The notes under the pieces are model-generated. The model was not told where the DNA came from. It worked only from the letters and a program-made list of their open reading frames with translations, and did no database searches. Both the position numbers and the translations under genes were made by a program. This document shows positions 1 to 9,157 of a stretch of DNA of 64,000 nucleotides, one piece after another. Positions within the stretch are counted from its first letter, which is position 1. The number at the start of each line of letters is the position of its first letter. The DNA is from Rhizorhabdus phycosphaerae. GTDB lineage: Bacteria > Pseudomonadota > Alphaproteobacteria > Sphingomonadales > Sphingomonadaceae. The stretch spans positions 3,841,001 through 3,905,000 of the forward strand of contig NZ_CP049107.1 in the NCBI RefSeq assembly GCF_011044255.1, given 5' to 3'.

Positions 1-1437
1 GCGATGAACAACGCCCGGCAGGCGGGCAACCGGCTGATCGTCATCCTCAACGACAACGACATGTCGATCGCGCCCCCGGTCGGTGCGCTGTCGGCCTATC
101 TCGCCAAGATCGTGTCCTCGCGCCCCTTCCTGTCGATGCGCGAGTTCGCCAAGCGGCTGGCGCAGCGCCTGCCGCGCCCGATCCACGAGTTCGCCAAGCG
201 GTCCGAGGAATATGCGCGCGGCATGGCGACCGGCGGTACGCTGTTCGAGGAACTCGGCTTTTATTATGTCGGGCCGGTCGACGGCCACAATCTCGACCAT
301 CTGCTGCCGATCCTGGAAAATGTCCGCGACAGCGATCACGGTCCGATTCTGATCCATGTCGTGACCAAGAAGGGCAAGGGCTATGGGCCCGCCGAGGCGG
401 CGGCCGACAAATATCACGGCGTGCAGAAGTTCGACGTGGTGTCTGGCGTGCAGGACAAGGCGCCCCCGGGTCCGCCCAGCTATACGGGCGTCTTCGCCGA
501 TGCGCTGGTCGCGGAGGCCAAACGCGACGACCGGATCTGCGCGATCACGGCGGCAATGCCTTCGGGCACCGGACTCGACAAGTTCGCCAAGGCCTTCCCC
601 GACCGCATCTTCGACGTCGGGATCGCCGAGCAGCATGCGGTGACCTTCGCCGCCGGCCTCGCCGCGCAGGGCTTCCGGCCCTTTTGCGCGATCTATTCGA
701 CCTTCCTGCAGCGTGCCTATGATCAGATCGTCCATGACGTCGCGATCCAGAATCTGCCGGTGCGCTTCGCGATCGACCGGGCGGGCCTCGTCGGCGCCGA
801 TGGCGCGACTCATGCCGGCAGCTTCGACATCACCTATCTGGCGACCCTTCCGAACATGGTGGTGATGGCGGCGGCCGACGAAGCCGAATTGGTCCACATG
901 GTCCACACCGCCGCGCTGCACGACAGCGGCCCGATCGCGCTGCGCTATCCGCGTGGCAACGGCACCGGTGTCGACATGCCGGCCGTTCCCGAGCGGCTGG
1001 AGATCGGCAAGGGCCGGATCGTCCGCGAGGGCAAGAAGGTGGCGATCCTGTCGCTCGGCACGCGCCTGGCGGATGCGATCACCGCCGCCGACCAGCTCGA
1101 AGCTCTCGGCCTGTCGACGACGGTCGCCGACCTGCGCTTCGCCAAGCCGCTCGATGAAGCACTCGTCCAGCGGCTGCTCACCACCCATGAGGTGGCGATC
1201 ACGATCGAGGAAGGCGCGATCGGCGGCTTCGGTGCCCATATCCTGACGCTGGCCTCGGACATGGGCCTGATCGATGCCGGACTGAAGCTGCGCACCATGC
1301 GCCTGCCCGACATCTTCCAGGACCATGACAAGCCCGAGCGGCAATATGCCGAAGCGGGGTTGGATGCGGATTCGATCGTCGCGACGGTGTTGGCGGCGCT
1401 CCATCGCAACGCCAAGGGGCTGGAAGAAAGCGCCTGA
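1..1437 (+). CDS. dxs: 1-deoxy-D-xylulose-5-phosphate synthase, C-terminal part (5' end outside window)
   Basis: Catalyses thiamine-diphosphate-dependent condensation of pyruvate and glyceraldehyde 3-phosphate, the first step of the MEP isoprenoid pathway, in the cytosol. The reading frame is open from base 1, so about 478 codons of a family usually near 640 residues are present; the first codons (A-M-N-N-A) match the conserved stretch just before the thiamine-binding LNDNDMSI segment. The transketolase pyrimidine-binding domain carries [18 protein letters not shown], and the C-terminal transketolase domain runs to the TGA. The true start lies upstream of the window. Identification is very secure; nothing appears broken in the visible part. 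Confidence 0.97.
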   Translation, partial: AMNNARQAGNRLIVILNDNDMSIAPPVGALSAYLAKIVSSRPFLSMREFAKRLAQRLPRPIHEFAKRSEEYARGMATGGTLFEELGFYYVGPVDGHNLDHLLPILENVRDSDHGPILIHVVTKKGKGYGPAEAAADKYHGVQKFDVVSGVQDKAPPGPPSYTGVFADALVAEAKRDDRICAITAAMPSGTGLDKFAKAFPDRIFDVGIAEQHAVTFAAGLAAQGFRPFCAIYSTFLQRAYDQIVHDVAIQNLPVRFAIDRAGLVGADGATHAGSFDITYLATLPNMVVMAAADEAELVHMVHTAALHDSGPIALRYPRGNGTGVDMPAVPERLEIGKGRIVREGKKVAILSLGTRLADAITAADQLEALGLSTTVADLRFAKPLDEALVQRLLTTHEVAITIEEGAIGGFGAHILTLASDMGLIDAGLKLRTMRLPDIFQDHDKPERQYAEAGLDADSIVATVLAALHRNAKGLEESA

Positions 1438-1802
1438 TTGGGGGCGGGCGGTAAGCGTCTTAGCAGGGAGAGCGGACTGTCGGTTAAAATCCGCTGCTAG
1501 ACATTGCTCATCGACGATCAGTTGTCCGCCTTGACGGGATGAACACGAGAGCGTTTGTAGAGGAGAAGAAGCAGAGCTTCGACGCAATTGCCGGAATATT
1601 CTGCCTCGTGCGTTAACTGATGTGACTGGTTGCGATGTTAGACCATCGGTTGGTTTTGGGATGGGGCTGGGAAGTGCAGTCACTATCGGAAGGCGCCTTT
1701 AATGATTGGCGTTGCCGTAATCCTGAGGTTCGTGGCGCATGCCATCTTCCGGTTTTTTGGCGAGCGTTATCGAATGCCGCTTTCGCTTCATGTGGTAATC
1801 TG
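1438..1802. other. Intergenic stretch, lower GC than surroundings
   Basis: This 365-base gap between dxs and the next plausible coding start is visibly richer in A and T than its neighbours. I see no tRNA, no strong hairpin with a T-tract and no conserved small gene. An in-frame ATG at 1635 could extend the following gene upstream, but the 56 residues it would add are rich in Trp and Cys and do not look like protein. Confidence 0.4.
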
Positions 1803-2330
1803 GTGGTTTATTTCCTTCGGACTATCGTGACGCTTTCCGTTCTCGTTGCTTCCGCTGGTTCATTGGCGAATGAGCCACTTGATAAGTTCATAAGCTTCGA
1901 CGATCCCTACTACTGCAATCCCGGCAAAGATCTCGATGCACTCCTACGCGGCCTATTGCGATGGGAGGCCGATGGCGAAAGCTACAAAGGAACGCTGACG
2001 ATCCCGCCAGTCCCCCGTGCCTTTCGGAAGCAGGTGCAGAACCCAAGCCTTGCGGTCGAGGGGAATAGGTATCTTGTAACAGTGCCGCTCAAAGGAACTT
2101 GGCAAGGGCTCCCTCTAAGGTCTCTGCTTGTTGTCCAATGGGTTGAGAGTGAGGGAGGCTTGTTTCTTCTCTTCGATGCTCCCGTTGAGGCCGTGCGTAA
2201 TGCCGCCAACAGGGCCGGCTTCCGCATCCCGCTTACGGATAGCGAATATAGAGATGAAGGGGTTATGGGCGTTACCGTCGGAATAGAAGATCACGACGGG
2301 ACCGGGGCGCTCTACTGCGTCGACGGCTAA
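1803..2330 (+). CDS. Hypothetical exported protein
   Basis: Unknown function. From the GTG at 1803 the product is about 175 residues and begins with a signal-peptide-like segment (VVYFLRTIVTLSVLVASAGS, then LA-NE). The rest has no motif I recognise; two Cys (one in DDPYYCNP, one near the C terminus in LYCVDG) could form a disulfide in the periplasm. An ATG at 1635 gives a 231-residue version, but then the hydrophobic segment becomes internal and the added residues look non-coding. No convincing Shine-Dalgarno precedes either start. Base composition is lower in GC than the flanking housekeeping genes, and it stands alone between dxs and the convergent flagellar genes, so recent acquisition is possible. 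Confidence 0.45.
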   Translation: MVYFLRTIVTLSVLVASAGSLANEPLDKFISFDDPYYCNPGKDLDALLRGLLRWEADGESYKGTLTIPPVPRAFRKQVQNPSLAVEGNRYLVTVPLKGTWQGLPLRSLLVVQWVESEGGLFLLFDAPVEAVRNAANRAGFRIPLTDSEYRDEGVMGVTVGIEDHDGTGALYCVDG

Positions 2331-2398
2331 GAAAGCTTCCCATCCCAAGTCCGCTGCTTAAGCCATCTGCCTAAAGCAGCCATTCATCAGCCCACCGT

Positions 2399-2683
2399 CT
2401 AAATATCGTCCGGAAGAACGAAGGCCCCATCGGCCGGCGCTTCGGCGATCTTCTCGATGCGGCCGCGCGATACCGCGACGAGAATGTGGCGGTTGCCGAA
2501 TTCGACCACCGCAAGCCGACCGGTCGCGCCCATCGGGATCGCGTCGACGACCTTGAGGATCCGCTCCCTGTTGCCGATCGCCATGCCGGGCTGGAGCTTC
2601 CTCCACAGCCACAGCGAACCATAAGCCAGCCCGCCCACCAAGGGAACGAGCAGCAGCAACCGCAACAGGTAATCCGTCATCAT
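2399..2683 (-). CDS. fliO: Flagellar biosynthetic protein FliO
   Basis: A 94-residue protein with one N-terminal membrane segment (about residues 4-26, YLLRLLLLVPLVGGLAYG) followed by a small cytoplasmic beta domain (RILKVVDAIPMGATGRLAVVEF), the FliO/MopB arrangement. FliO assists assembly of the FliP-FliQ-FliR core of the flagellar export gate. Its ATG overlaps the fliN stop by four bases (ATGA), so it is the last gene of a fliM-fliN-fliO unit. The usual next gene, fliP, is absent; a small unknown gene on the other strand follows. The call rests on topology and neighbours as well as sequence. Confidence 0.85.
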   Translation of the reverse strand: MMTDYLLRLLLLVPLVGGLAYGSLWLWRKLQPGMAIGNRERILKVVDAIPMGATGRLAVVEFGNRHILVAVSRGRIEKIAEAPADGAFVLPDDI

Positions 2684-3003
2684 TGTCGGCGTTCGATTCC
2701 CGTGAGCCGCGCGTCGGCGGCGACAACATCGACGACCCTTATCCCGAACTTTCCGTTCACTGTCACTACCTCGCCCTTCGCGACGAGGGTGCCGTTGACC
2801 ATGATGTCGAGAAGCTCGTTCGCCTGGCGGTCGAGTTCGACGACGCTGCCCGCGTTGAGCTCCATCAGTTCGGCCAGACGCAGCGAGGTGCTGCCGACCT
2901 CGACCGACAGGCGCAGGGGAATGTCCGACAACAGGCGCAGATTGGCCGGCATCGACAGCTCGGCGCTCCCCGGAACGACGGGAACATCGGACATATCGCT
3001 CAT
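2680..3003 (-). CDS. fliN: Flagellar motor switch protein FliN
   Basis: A 107-residue SpoA-domain protein forming part of the C ring, where FliM and FliN set the direction of flagellar rotation. The core runs from DIPLRLSVEVGSTSLRLAEL through NGTLVAKGEVVTVNGKFGIR, the standard FliN fold. The frame is open further upstream, but the ATG at 3003 overlaps the fliM stop (ATGA) and yields the family's normal length, so the upstream part is only antisense-like read-through of fliM in another frame. Translational coupling in fliM-fliN-fliO is likely. Confidence 0.95.
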   Translation of the reverse strand: MSDMSDVPVVPGSAELSMPANLRLLSDIPLRLSVEVGSTSLRLAELMELNAGSVVELDRQANELLDIMVNGTLVAKGEVVTVNGKFGIRVVDVVAADARLTGIERRQ

Positions 3004-3998
3004 CTCAGGGATTCCTTGTTGATGGTCTCGATCATCATCGCGGCGCGGCCATCCTGCTCGCCGATCGTGCCTTCGGCGAATCGCCGGTTGCCGACCAGCA
3101 GAGGGACCGTCTGCGACAGGTTGATGGGAATGACGTCGCCGGGCTTCAGCGCGAGCAGCTGGGCGACCGTGATTTCGGGGCGGGCAAGGACCGAGCGAAC
3201 CGGCAGAGACACATTCTCCAGCGCGGAGAACAGCTTGCCCTGCCACTCTCCGTCGTCGGCTGCAGGGCCGGCCTGGGCGCGGGCGGCGATCTCGTCTTCG
3301 ATCGGTTGCAGCATCGACAACGGGTAGAGGATTTCCACCCGGGTCGATTTCGCCAGTCCGGTCTTGATCGTGAAGCTCTGCACCACGACCGCCTCGTCCG
3401 AGCGCACCATGTTGACGAAGGCGGCGTTGGTCTCGTGAGTCGAATGCTCGAACTCGAGCGGATAGGTCTCGCTCCAGCTCTTCGTCAGCACATCGACGAT
3501 GCCTGAGACGATCCGCTTGAGCAGGCGCTGCTCGGAGGGGGTGAACTCGACCGACTTGGTGGCGAGCCCGCTGCCGGTGCCGCCATAGAAGGCGTCGACC
3601 ATGTTGGTTACGAAGCCGGGCTCCATCACCATCATCATCATCCCCTTTCCGGGGCGGATGCGGAACAGGGTCAGGCTCATATAGTCGGCCTGGTTGCGTT
3701 GCCATTCGTCGAAGCGACGCGTTTCCAGGGCATTGGCTTCGACGCGGCTGCGCGTCTGCGCGATCGGCTCGATCACGTCGCGCAGGCGGCGTGCGATCCG
3801 CTCGTTCATCCGTTCGAGATGCAGGAGATGGGCCGCCGGCCGGTCCTTGCGCTGGCCGAGCTTGTACGGCTCGATCTCGCGCATCTGGCTGACCTTGGGC
3901 GCGGGGGCGCCATCCTTCTGGTCGAAGGAGATGTCGCTGAGCTCGTCCATCAGCGCGGCGACCTCGTCACCGGAAAGACTGGATGCTGCGCGAGTCAT
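3000..3998 (-). CDS. fliM: Flagellar motor switch protein FliM
   Basis: A 332-residue C-ring protein that receives the CheY-phosphate signal. The N terminus has a short helix (LSGDEVAALMDELSDI) in the place of the CheY-binding peptide, followed by the CheC-like middle domain (LERMNERIARRLRDVI; GGTGSG) and a C-terminal SpoA domain (LKPGDVIPINLSQTVPLLVG). First gene of the fliMNO unit. A perfect 10-base palindrome CGAACGTTCG (4015-4024) and an inverted repeat CCGGA-4-TCCGG (4028-4041) lie just upstream and could be control sites, which is only a suggestion. fliL is not next to it. Confidence 0.96.
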   Translation of the reverse strand: MTRAASSLSGDEVAALMDELSDISFDQKDGAPAPKVSQMREIEPYKLGQRKDRPAAHLLHLERMNERIARRLRDVIEPIAQTRSRVEANALETRRFDEWQRNQADYMSLTLFRIRPGKGMMMMVMEPGFVTNMVDAFYGGTGSGLATKSVEFTPSEQRLLKRIVSGIVDVLTKSWSETYPLEFEHSTHETNAAFVNMVRSDEAVVVQSFTIKTGLAKSTRVEILYPLSMLQPIEDEIAARAQAGPAADDGEWQGKLFSALENVSLPVRSVLARPEITVAQLLALKPGDVIPINLSQTVPLLVGNRRFAEGTIGEQDGRAAMMIETINKESLR

Positions 3999-4101
3999 CG
4001 AATCAGCGAAATCCCGAACGTTCGAAACCGGAGAAATCCGGCGGATTCGTCATACGGGAGAGGTGGTTAACGAAATGATGATGCAGCGACTACGGGTGTC
4101 C

Positions 4102-4124
4102 GCCGAGGGCACCAAACCCTCGGC
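4102..4124 (-). terminator. Stem-loop after bamD
   Basis: A perfect 8-bp inverted repeat (GCCGAGGG / CCCTCGGC) with a 7-base loop begins 12 bases after the bamD stop. No T-tract follows on the minus strand, so it may be an mRNA-stabilising or Rho-linked structure rather than a classical intrinsic terminator. Confidence 0.45.
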
Positions 4125-4136
4125 AAAAGGGCGTCG

Positions 4137-4919
4137 TCAGCCCTGACTGGCGGTCTTCCGGACGAGCTTATAGGCATGCTCGTACCATTTGCTGCCCGGA
4201 TAATTGGCGCCGAGCACGGCAGCCGTCCGCTCCGCCTCTGCCGGCACGCCAAGCTGCATATAGCTTTCGGTGAGCCGCATCAGCGCCTCGGGCGCATGGC
4301 TGGTCGTGTCATATTGATCGACGACACTGCGGAAGCGGATGACAGAAGCGAGCCAGTCACCGCGCCGCTGGTAGAAGCGGCCGATTTCCATTTCCTTGCC
4401 GGCCAGGTGATCCTTCACGAGGTCGACCTTCACCCGGGCGTCGGCGGCATAGCGCGAGTCGGGATAGCGGCGGATGAGTTCGTTCAGAGCGTCGAGGGCC
4501 TGCTGGGTCAGCTTCTGGTCGCGCGTGACGTCCTGGATCTGCTCATAATAGGCCATCGAGATCAGGTAGAGCGCATAAGGCGCATCGCGATTGCCGGGAT
4601 GGATCGAAATGAAGCGCTGCGCCGAGGCGATCGCCGGCGTGTACTGCTTCGCCAGATAATAGGAGAAGGCGCTCATCAGTTGCGCACGGCGCGCCCAGAC
4701 CGAATAAGGATGCTGGCGCTCGACTTCGTCGAACAGGGCCGCGGCCAGCTTGTACTGGTGCCGGTCGAGCCTTTCCTTCGCCGCGTTGTAGAGCGTGTCC
4801 ACATCGCGGGCGACATATTTGGTGTCGCCTTTATTCTTGCCGGTGGCGCAGCCGGCCAACGGAATGAGGGAGGCGGCGGCTGCCAGCAGCGCGATCGGAC
4901 GGAGGACTTTACGCAGCAT
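4137..4919 (-). CDS. bamD: Outer membrane assembly lipoprotein BamD
   Basis: A 260-residue lipoprotein of the BAM complex, which inserts beta-barrel proteins into the outer membrane. It has a hydrophobic signal ending in the lipobox LAGC (Cys about residue 24), then five TPR-like repeats typical of BamD (YNAAKERLDRHQYKLAAALF; AKQYTPAIASAQRFISIHPG; ALDALNELIRRYPDSRYAAD; GDWLASVIRFRSVVDQY). Length is normal. It stands alone, divergent from the glycosyltransferase at 5011. Very secure. Confidence 0.96.
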   Translation of the reverse strand: MLRKVLRPIALLAAAASLIPLAGCATGKNKGDTKYVARDVDTLYNAAKERLDRHQYKLAAALFDEVERQHPYSVWARRAQLMSAFSYYLAKQYTPAIASAQRFISIHPGNRDAPYALYLISMAYYEQIQDVTRDQKLTQQALDALNELIRRYPDSRYAADARVKVDLVKDHLAGKEMEIGRFYQRRGDWLASVIRFRSVVDQYDTTSHAPEALMRLTESYMQLGVPAEAERTAAVLGANYPGSKWYEHAYKLVRKTASQG

Positions 4920-5010
4920 AGGCTGGCTTCTTTAGGGGGCAATCGCAGCCGCCGCAATGGCCGCGACAAAGGAGGGCTGCAACGTCGCGCCGAGACGCTA
5001 AGAAGGGGCG

Positions 5011-6186
5011 ATGTTGCGTGTCCTCACCCTGTCCAGCCTGTACCCCAGCGACGCGCGTCCGGGCTTCGGCGGCTTCGTCGAACGCCAGACGCTGGCGCTG
5101 GCGTCGCGGGCGGATGTCGAGGTGAAGGTCGTTGCGCCATTCGCGGTGCCACCTTTAGGGCTCGGACGCCGGATGTCCGCCTATCGCCCGCTGCTCGACT
5201 TGCCCGCGCGCGAGATCCGCGGGGGGATCGAAGTTCATCGACCCCGTTTTCCCACCATTCCGGGCGTGGGCGGGCGCATCAATCCCTGGAGCATGGGCCG
5301 GACGGTCGCCCCGCTGCTCGCCCGGATCCGGCGCGACTTCGCCTTCGATGTGATCGATGCCGAGTTTTTCTACCCCGACGGCCCTGCCGCAGTGGCGCTC
5401 GGGCGGCGATTCGGTGTTCCCGTGTCGATCAAGGCGCGGGGCAGCGACATCCATTTCTGGAGCCGGCAGAAGGGCTGTCGTGCCCAGATCGTCCGCGCCG
5501 GGCAGACGGCAGATGGCATGCTCGCCGTCTCGGCCGCGCTGCGCGACGACATGATCGCGCTCGGCCTGCCGGGCGAGCGGATTCGCGTTCACCACACGGG
5601 AGTCGACCAGAGCGTCTTCGCACCGATGCCCCGCGAAGTCGCGAAGGCTTCCCTGGGCGTCGAGGGACCGCTGGTGGTGAGCGTCGGCAACCTGATTCCG
5701 TTGAAGGGGCACCGAATCCTGATCGAGGCGATGCGATCGCTGCCCGAGGCCAGCTTGCTGATCGCGGGCTGGGGGCCGGAGTCCGACGCGCTGGAGCGCC
5801 AGATCGGCGACGCCGGGCTACGGGGACGCGTCAGGCTGCTGGGTGCCGTGCCGCATGCGGATCTGCCAGCACTGCTGGCCGCGGCGGACGTCATGGCGCT
5901 CCCGTCGGCATCGGAGGGCCTCGCCAATGTCTGGGTCGAGGCGCTCTCCTGCGGGACGCCAATCGTCATCACCGATGTCGGCGGGGCGCGGGACGTGGTG
6001 GGCCGGCCGGAAGCGGGACGGATCGTCGATCGGTCGCCCGAGGCCTTTGCCGCCGGCATTGCCGAGGTGCTGGCGCAGAAGCCCGATCAGGCCGTGGTCA
6101 GGGCGACGGCGGTGGGGTTCACATGGGAAAGGAACAGCGCGGCGCTGTTCGATCATCTCTCGGCGCTGGCTTCCACGCGCCGCTAA
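5011..6186 (+). CDS. Glycosyltransferase family 4 (GT-B fold)
   Basis: A 391-residue cytosolic GT-B glycosyltransferase that would move a sugar from a nucleotide donor to an envelope polysaccharide or lipid; donor and acceptor cannot be read from sequence. The N-terminal domain opens with LTLSSLYPSDARPGFGGFVE. The C-terminal donor domain has VVSVGNLIPLKGH, LLIAGWGPE and the family E-x7-E region (PSASEGLANVWVEALSCGTP). The ATG at 5011 follows a GGGGCG stretch. It sits between divergent bamD and the convergent Mth938 gene (stops only four bases apart), not in a polysaccharide cluster. Confidence 0.88.
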   Translation: MLRVLTLSSLYPSDARPGFGGFVERQTLALASRADVEVKVVAPFAVPPLGLGRRMSAYRPLLDLPAREIRGGIEVHRPRFPTIPGVGGRINPWSMGRTVAPLLARIRRDFAFDVIDAEFFYPDGPAAVALGRRFGVPVSIKARGSDIHFWSRQKGCRAQIVRAGQTADGMLAVSAALRDDMIALGLPGERIRVHHTGVDQSVFAPMPREVAKASLGVEGPLVVSVGNLIPLKGHRILIEAMRSLPEASLLIAGWGPESDALERQIGDAGLRGRVRLLGAVPHADLPALLAAADVMALPSASEGLANVWVEALSCGTPIVITDVGGARDVVGRPEAGRIVDRSPEAFAAGIAEVLAQKPDQAVVRATAVGFTWERNSAALFDHLSALASTRR

Positions 6187-6190
6187 GCGT

Positions 6191-6568
6191 TCAGAGTGGC
6201 ATCAGCGCCGCGACGATCCAGCGATCCTCGCCGCGCAGCACGTTCCAGGCGCGCGCGGCCGTGCGGCTGTCCATGACCTCGATCCCGAAACCGCGAGCCT
6301 CGATCTCGGCGACGAAGGCTGGGCTCGGGCGGACGATCGACGGTCCCGTTCCGAGCAGCAGGAATTCCGGGGGCGGGTTGGTATCGATCAGTTCCGCGAC
6401 ATGCGAAGCTCGCAGGTCGGCGATGGCCGGCGGCGACCAGTCGAGCGCATTGTCCGGTGTCAGCCACAGTCCGCCGGGCACGATCCGGTCCTGCACGCGG
6501 AAGGCGGTGCCGGAAAAGCCGCGTATCGTCGGCCCTCCCGGCGCTTCCTCGCGATCGAAGGTCACCAT
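6191..6568 (-). CDS. Mth938-like domain-containing protein
   Basis: A 125-residue single-domain protein of the Mth938/NDUFAF3 type (GFSGTAFRVQDRIVPGG; PEFLLLGTGPSIVRP; GIEVMDSRTAARAWNVLRGE). In mitochondria the relative NDUFAF3 helps assemble complex I; the bacterial role is not settled. It lies 10 bases after secF, a position it often has in alphaproteobacteria, so it is probably co-transcribed with yajC-secD-secF. The family call is firm, the function is not known. Confidence 0.85.
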   Translation of the reverse strand: MVTFDREEAPGGPTIRGFSGTAFRVQDRIVPGGLWLTPDNALDWSPPAIADLRASHVAELIDTNPPPEFLLLGTGPSIVRPSPAFVAEIEARGFGIEVMDSRTAARAWNVLRGEDRWIVAALMPL

Positions 6569-6578
6569 CGCCCGCGCC

Positions 6579-7535
6579 TCAGGGGCCGACGCGCTCGGCT
6601 TCGGGGCGGCCGGCCTCCGGCTTGGCGATGCGCAGCGGCTGGAGGCCGAGGCTGATCAGCAGCGAGGAGGAGACGTAGATCGACGAATAGGTGCCGACGA
6701 CGACGCCCAGCAGCATCGCGGCCGCGAAGCCACGCAGCACATGGCCGCCGAACAGCAGCAGCGCGCCGAGCGCGAGGAAAACGGTGACTGAGGTCATCAC
6801 GGTGCGCGGCAGCGTCTCGTTGACCGACAGGTCGATCAGCGCCTTCATGTCCATCTGCCGGAACTTGCGCATATTTTCGCGGATACGGTCGTCGATGACC
6901 ATCTTGTCGTTGATCGAATAGCCGACGATCGTGAGCACCGCCGCGACGATGTTGAGGTCGAACTCGAGCTGGGTCACCGCGAAGAAGCCCAGCGTCATCA
7001 GCACGTCGTGGACGATCGCGACGAAGGTCGAGACGCCGAACTGCCATTCGTAGCGCAGCCAGGAAAAGACGGCGATGCCGAGCACGGCGAGCACGACGGC
7101 GAGCACGCCGTTCTGGATCAGTTCGCCCGAGACCTTGCCCGACACGGTGTCCGTGCGGGTGAAGACGACGCCCGGAAACTGCTTCTTGAGCGAGGCATCG
7201 ACCTTGTTGACGACCGCGTTGGTCGCGCCGGGGTCGTTGCTGTCGGGCACCGGCAGGCGGATCGAGATCGTGCCCGGATCGCCGAACTGCTGCAGCGAGC
7301 TCGTGCCGACGCCAAGGGCGTCGATGTTGCTGCGGACGGCGTCGAGCGACGGCGGGGTGGCGAATTTGGCTTCGATCATCAGGCCGCCGACGAAATCGAC
7401 GCCCATGTTGAGGCCGCGCGTTGCCGTCGCGCCGATGGCGGCGACGGTAAGCAGGGCGGTGATGATGAAGGCGACGACGCGGAGCCGGACAAATCCGATA
7501 TTGGTATTGTCGGGAACCAGTTTCAGCAGGCGCAT
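6579..7535 (-). CDS. secF: Protein translocase subunit SecF
   Basis: A 318-residue inner-membrane RND-type protein which, with SecD, uses the proton-motive force to complete protein export through SecYEG. There are six membrane segments, the first at residues about 17-37, and a periplasmic domain with the signature GVDFVGGLMIEAK. The conserved block in the transmembrane half (VAIVHDVLMTLGFFAV; SINDKMVIDDRIREN) is intact. It is 13 bases downstream of secD. Length and motifs are normal. Confidence 0.97.
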   Translation of the reverse strand: MRLLKLVPDNTNIGFVRLRVVAFIITALLTVAAIGATATRGLNMGVDFVGGLMIEAKFATPPSLDAVRSNIDALGVGTSSLQQFGDPGTISIRLPVPDSNDPGATNAVVNKVDASLKKQFPGVVFTRTDTVSGKVSGELIQNGVLAVVLAVLGIAVFSWLRYEWQFGVSTFVAIVHDVLMTLGFFAVTQLEFDLNIVAAVLTIVGYSINDKMVIDDRIRENMRKFRQMDMKALIDLSVNETLPRTVMTSVTVFLALGALLLFGGHVLRGFAAAMLLGVVVGTYSSIYVSSSLLISLGLQPLRIAKPEAGRPEAERVGP

Positions 7536-7548
7536 GGCACTGTTCCGA

Positions 7549-9150
7549 TCAGATATGGAGGGACGCGGGGCGCGTGCGACGCAGCCATTGCGACACCAGC
7601 ATACGGGTGAAGACGACGGCGGTGAAGACCGAGGTGGCGATGCCGATCAGCAGCACGACCGCGAAGCCCTTCACCTGGCCGGACCCGAGAATGAACATGA
7701 TGATGCCGGCAATGGCGTGGGTGACGTTCGCCTCGAAGATCGTCCGGCTGGCTTCCTTATAGCCATGTTCAACCGCCTGGGTCGGTGACCGGCCGCGGCG
7801 GATTTCCTCACGCACGCGTTCGTTGATCAGCACGTTGGCGTCCACCGCCGTGCCGATGGTCAGGACGAAGCCTGCGATGCCCGGCAGGGTGAGCGTCGCA
7901 TTGAGCAGCGCCATCACGCCGAGAATCACGAAGATGTTTATGACCACGGCAAGGTCGGCATAGAGGCCGAAGCGGCCATAGCTCACGAACATGAAGATGA
8001 CGACCGCGATGGCGGCGATCGCGCTGGCGAGGGTGCCTGCACGAATCGAATCGGCGCCGAGGTCCGGGCCGACGGTGCGTTCCTCGACCACCTTCAGCGC
8101 GACGGGCAGCTTGCCCGAGCGCAGGGCGATGGCGAGCTGGTTGGCGCTGTCGGTCGTGAAGCGACCCGAAATCTGCGCCTGACCACCCAGGATCGGCTCG
8201 TTGATGTTCGGCGCCGACAAGACCTTGCCGTCGAGGACCATCGCGAAGGGCTTGTTCACATTCTCCTGCGTGACGCGCGCGAATTTGCGACCGCCCTCGC
8301 TGTTGAAGGTGATCGAGACGACCGGTTCGTTGGTCTGCTGATTGTAGCTGAGCTGCGCGTTGATCAGTTCGTCGCCGGTCAGCATCGCGCGGCGCTTGAC
8401 CGCGATGAGCGGCACGCCCGAGGGATTGTCGGGGTAGGGAATGATTTCGCTGCCCACCGGCGCGCGGCCCTGGGCGACATCCTGCGGATTGGCGGTCAGG
8501 TCGACCAGCTTGAACTCGAGCTTGGCGGTCTTGCCGAGCAGCGCCTTGAGCGCCGCGGGATCCTGCAGGCCGGGGACCTGAACGACGATGCGTTCGGCGC
8601 CCTGGCGGATGATGGTCGGTTCGCGCGTGCCCATTTCGTCGATACGCTTGCGCACGACCTCGGTCGCGACCTGCATCGCCGCGTCGGTCGCCTGGGCCAG
8701 ACCGGCTTCGGTCGGGGTCAATACCACGCGGGTCGAATCGACCACCTGGACATTCCAGTCGCGCTGGCCGGTCATGCCCGAAGGCTGGGTCAGCGTCCGC
8801 AGGCGCTCGACTGCCGCGTCGACGCGCGATCCGTCGCGCACGAAGAAGGACAGGCGTCCGCCTGTGGTGGAAATGTCGCCGATCGCGATGGGCGGGTCGG
8901 CCCGTCGCATCTCGGTGCGAACCATCTCTTCCATGCGGATCAGGTTCTGCTTCGCGAGATCGGTGGTGTCGGCCTCGAGCATCAGGTGGCTGCCACCCGA
9001 CAGGTCGAGACCAAGGTTCACGCGCGGCATGCTGCCGATGCCCCAGCGCTGTGCGACCGATTCGGGAATGAACGTCGGGATGGAGATCAATACGCCGATC
9101 GCGAGGGCGAGGCAGATCGACCAGATTTTCCAGCGCGGGAAATCGAGCAT
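7549..9150 (-). CDS. secD: Protein translocase subunit SecD
   Basis: A 533-residue membrane protein that pairs with SecF. An N-terminal membrane segment (WKIWSICLALAIGVLISIPT) leads into the large periplasmic P1 domain (LGLDLSGGSHLMLEAD), followed by five C-terminal membrane segments with GTAVDANVLINERVREE. The frame is open back to 9183, but the ATG at 9150 starts at MLDFPRWK, the usual beginning in relatives, and avoids overlap with yajC (stop 9158). It lies in the yajC-secD-secF-Mth938 operon. Confidence 0.96.
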   Translation of the reverse strand: MLDFPRWKIWSICLALAIGVLISIPTFIPESVAQRWGIGSMPRVNLGLDLSGGSHLMLEADTTDLAKQNLIRMEEMVRTEMRRADPPIAIGDISTTGGRLSFFVRDGSRVDAAVERLRTLTQPSGMTGQRDWNVQVVDSTRVVLTPTEAGLAQATDAAMQVATEVVRKRIDEMGTREPTIIRQGAERIVVQVPGLQDPAALKALLGKTAKLEFKLVDLTANPQDVAQGRAPVGSEIIPYPDNPSGVPLIAVKRRAMLTGDELINAQLSYNQQTNEPVVSITFNSEGGRKFARVTQENVNKPFAMVLDGKVLSAPNINEPILGGQAQISGRFTTDSANQLAIALRSGKLPVALKVVEERTVGPDLGADSIRAGTLASAIAAIAVVIFMFVSYGRFGLYADLAVVINIFVILGVMALLNATLTLPGIAGFVLTIGTAVDANVLINERVREEIRRGRSPTQAVEHGYKEASRTIFEANVTHAIAGIIMFILGSGQVKGFAVVLLIGIATSVFTAVVFTRMLVSQWLRRTRPASLHI

Positions 9151-9157
9151 GATGGGA

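Noticed and set aside
4176-6791. An 871-codon open frame on the plus strand over bamD, the glycosyltransferase and secF.
   Set aside because: It runs antisense to bamD and secF and out of frame with the glycosyltransferase; its product is low-complexity and Arg/Gly-rich, as expected for a high-GC shadow frame.
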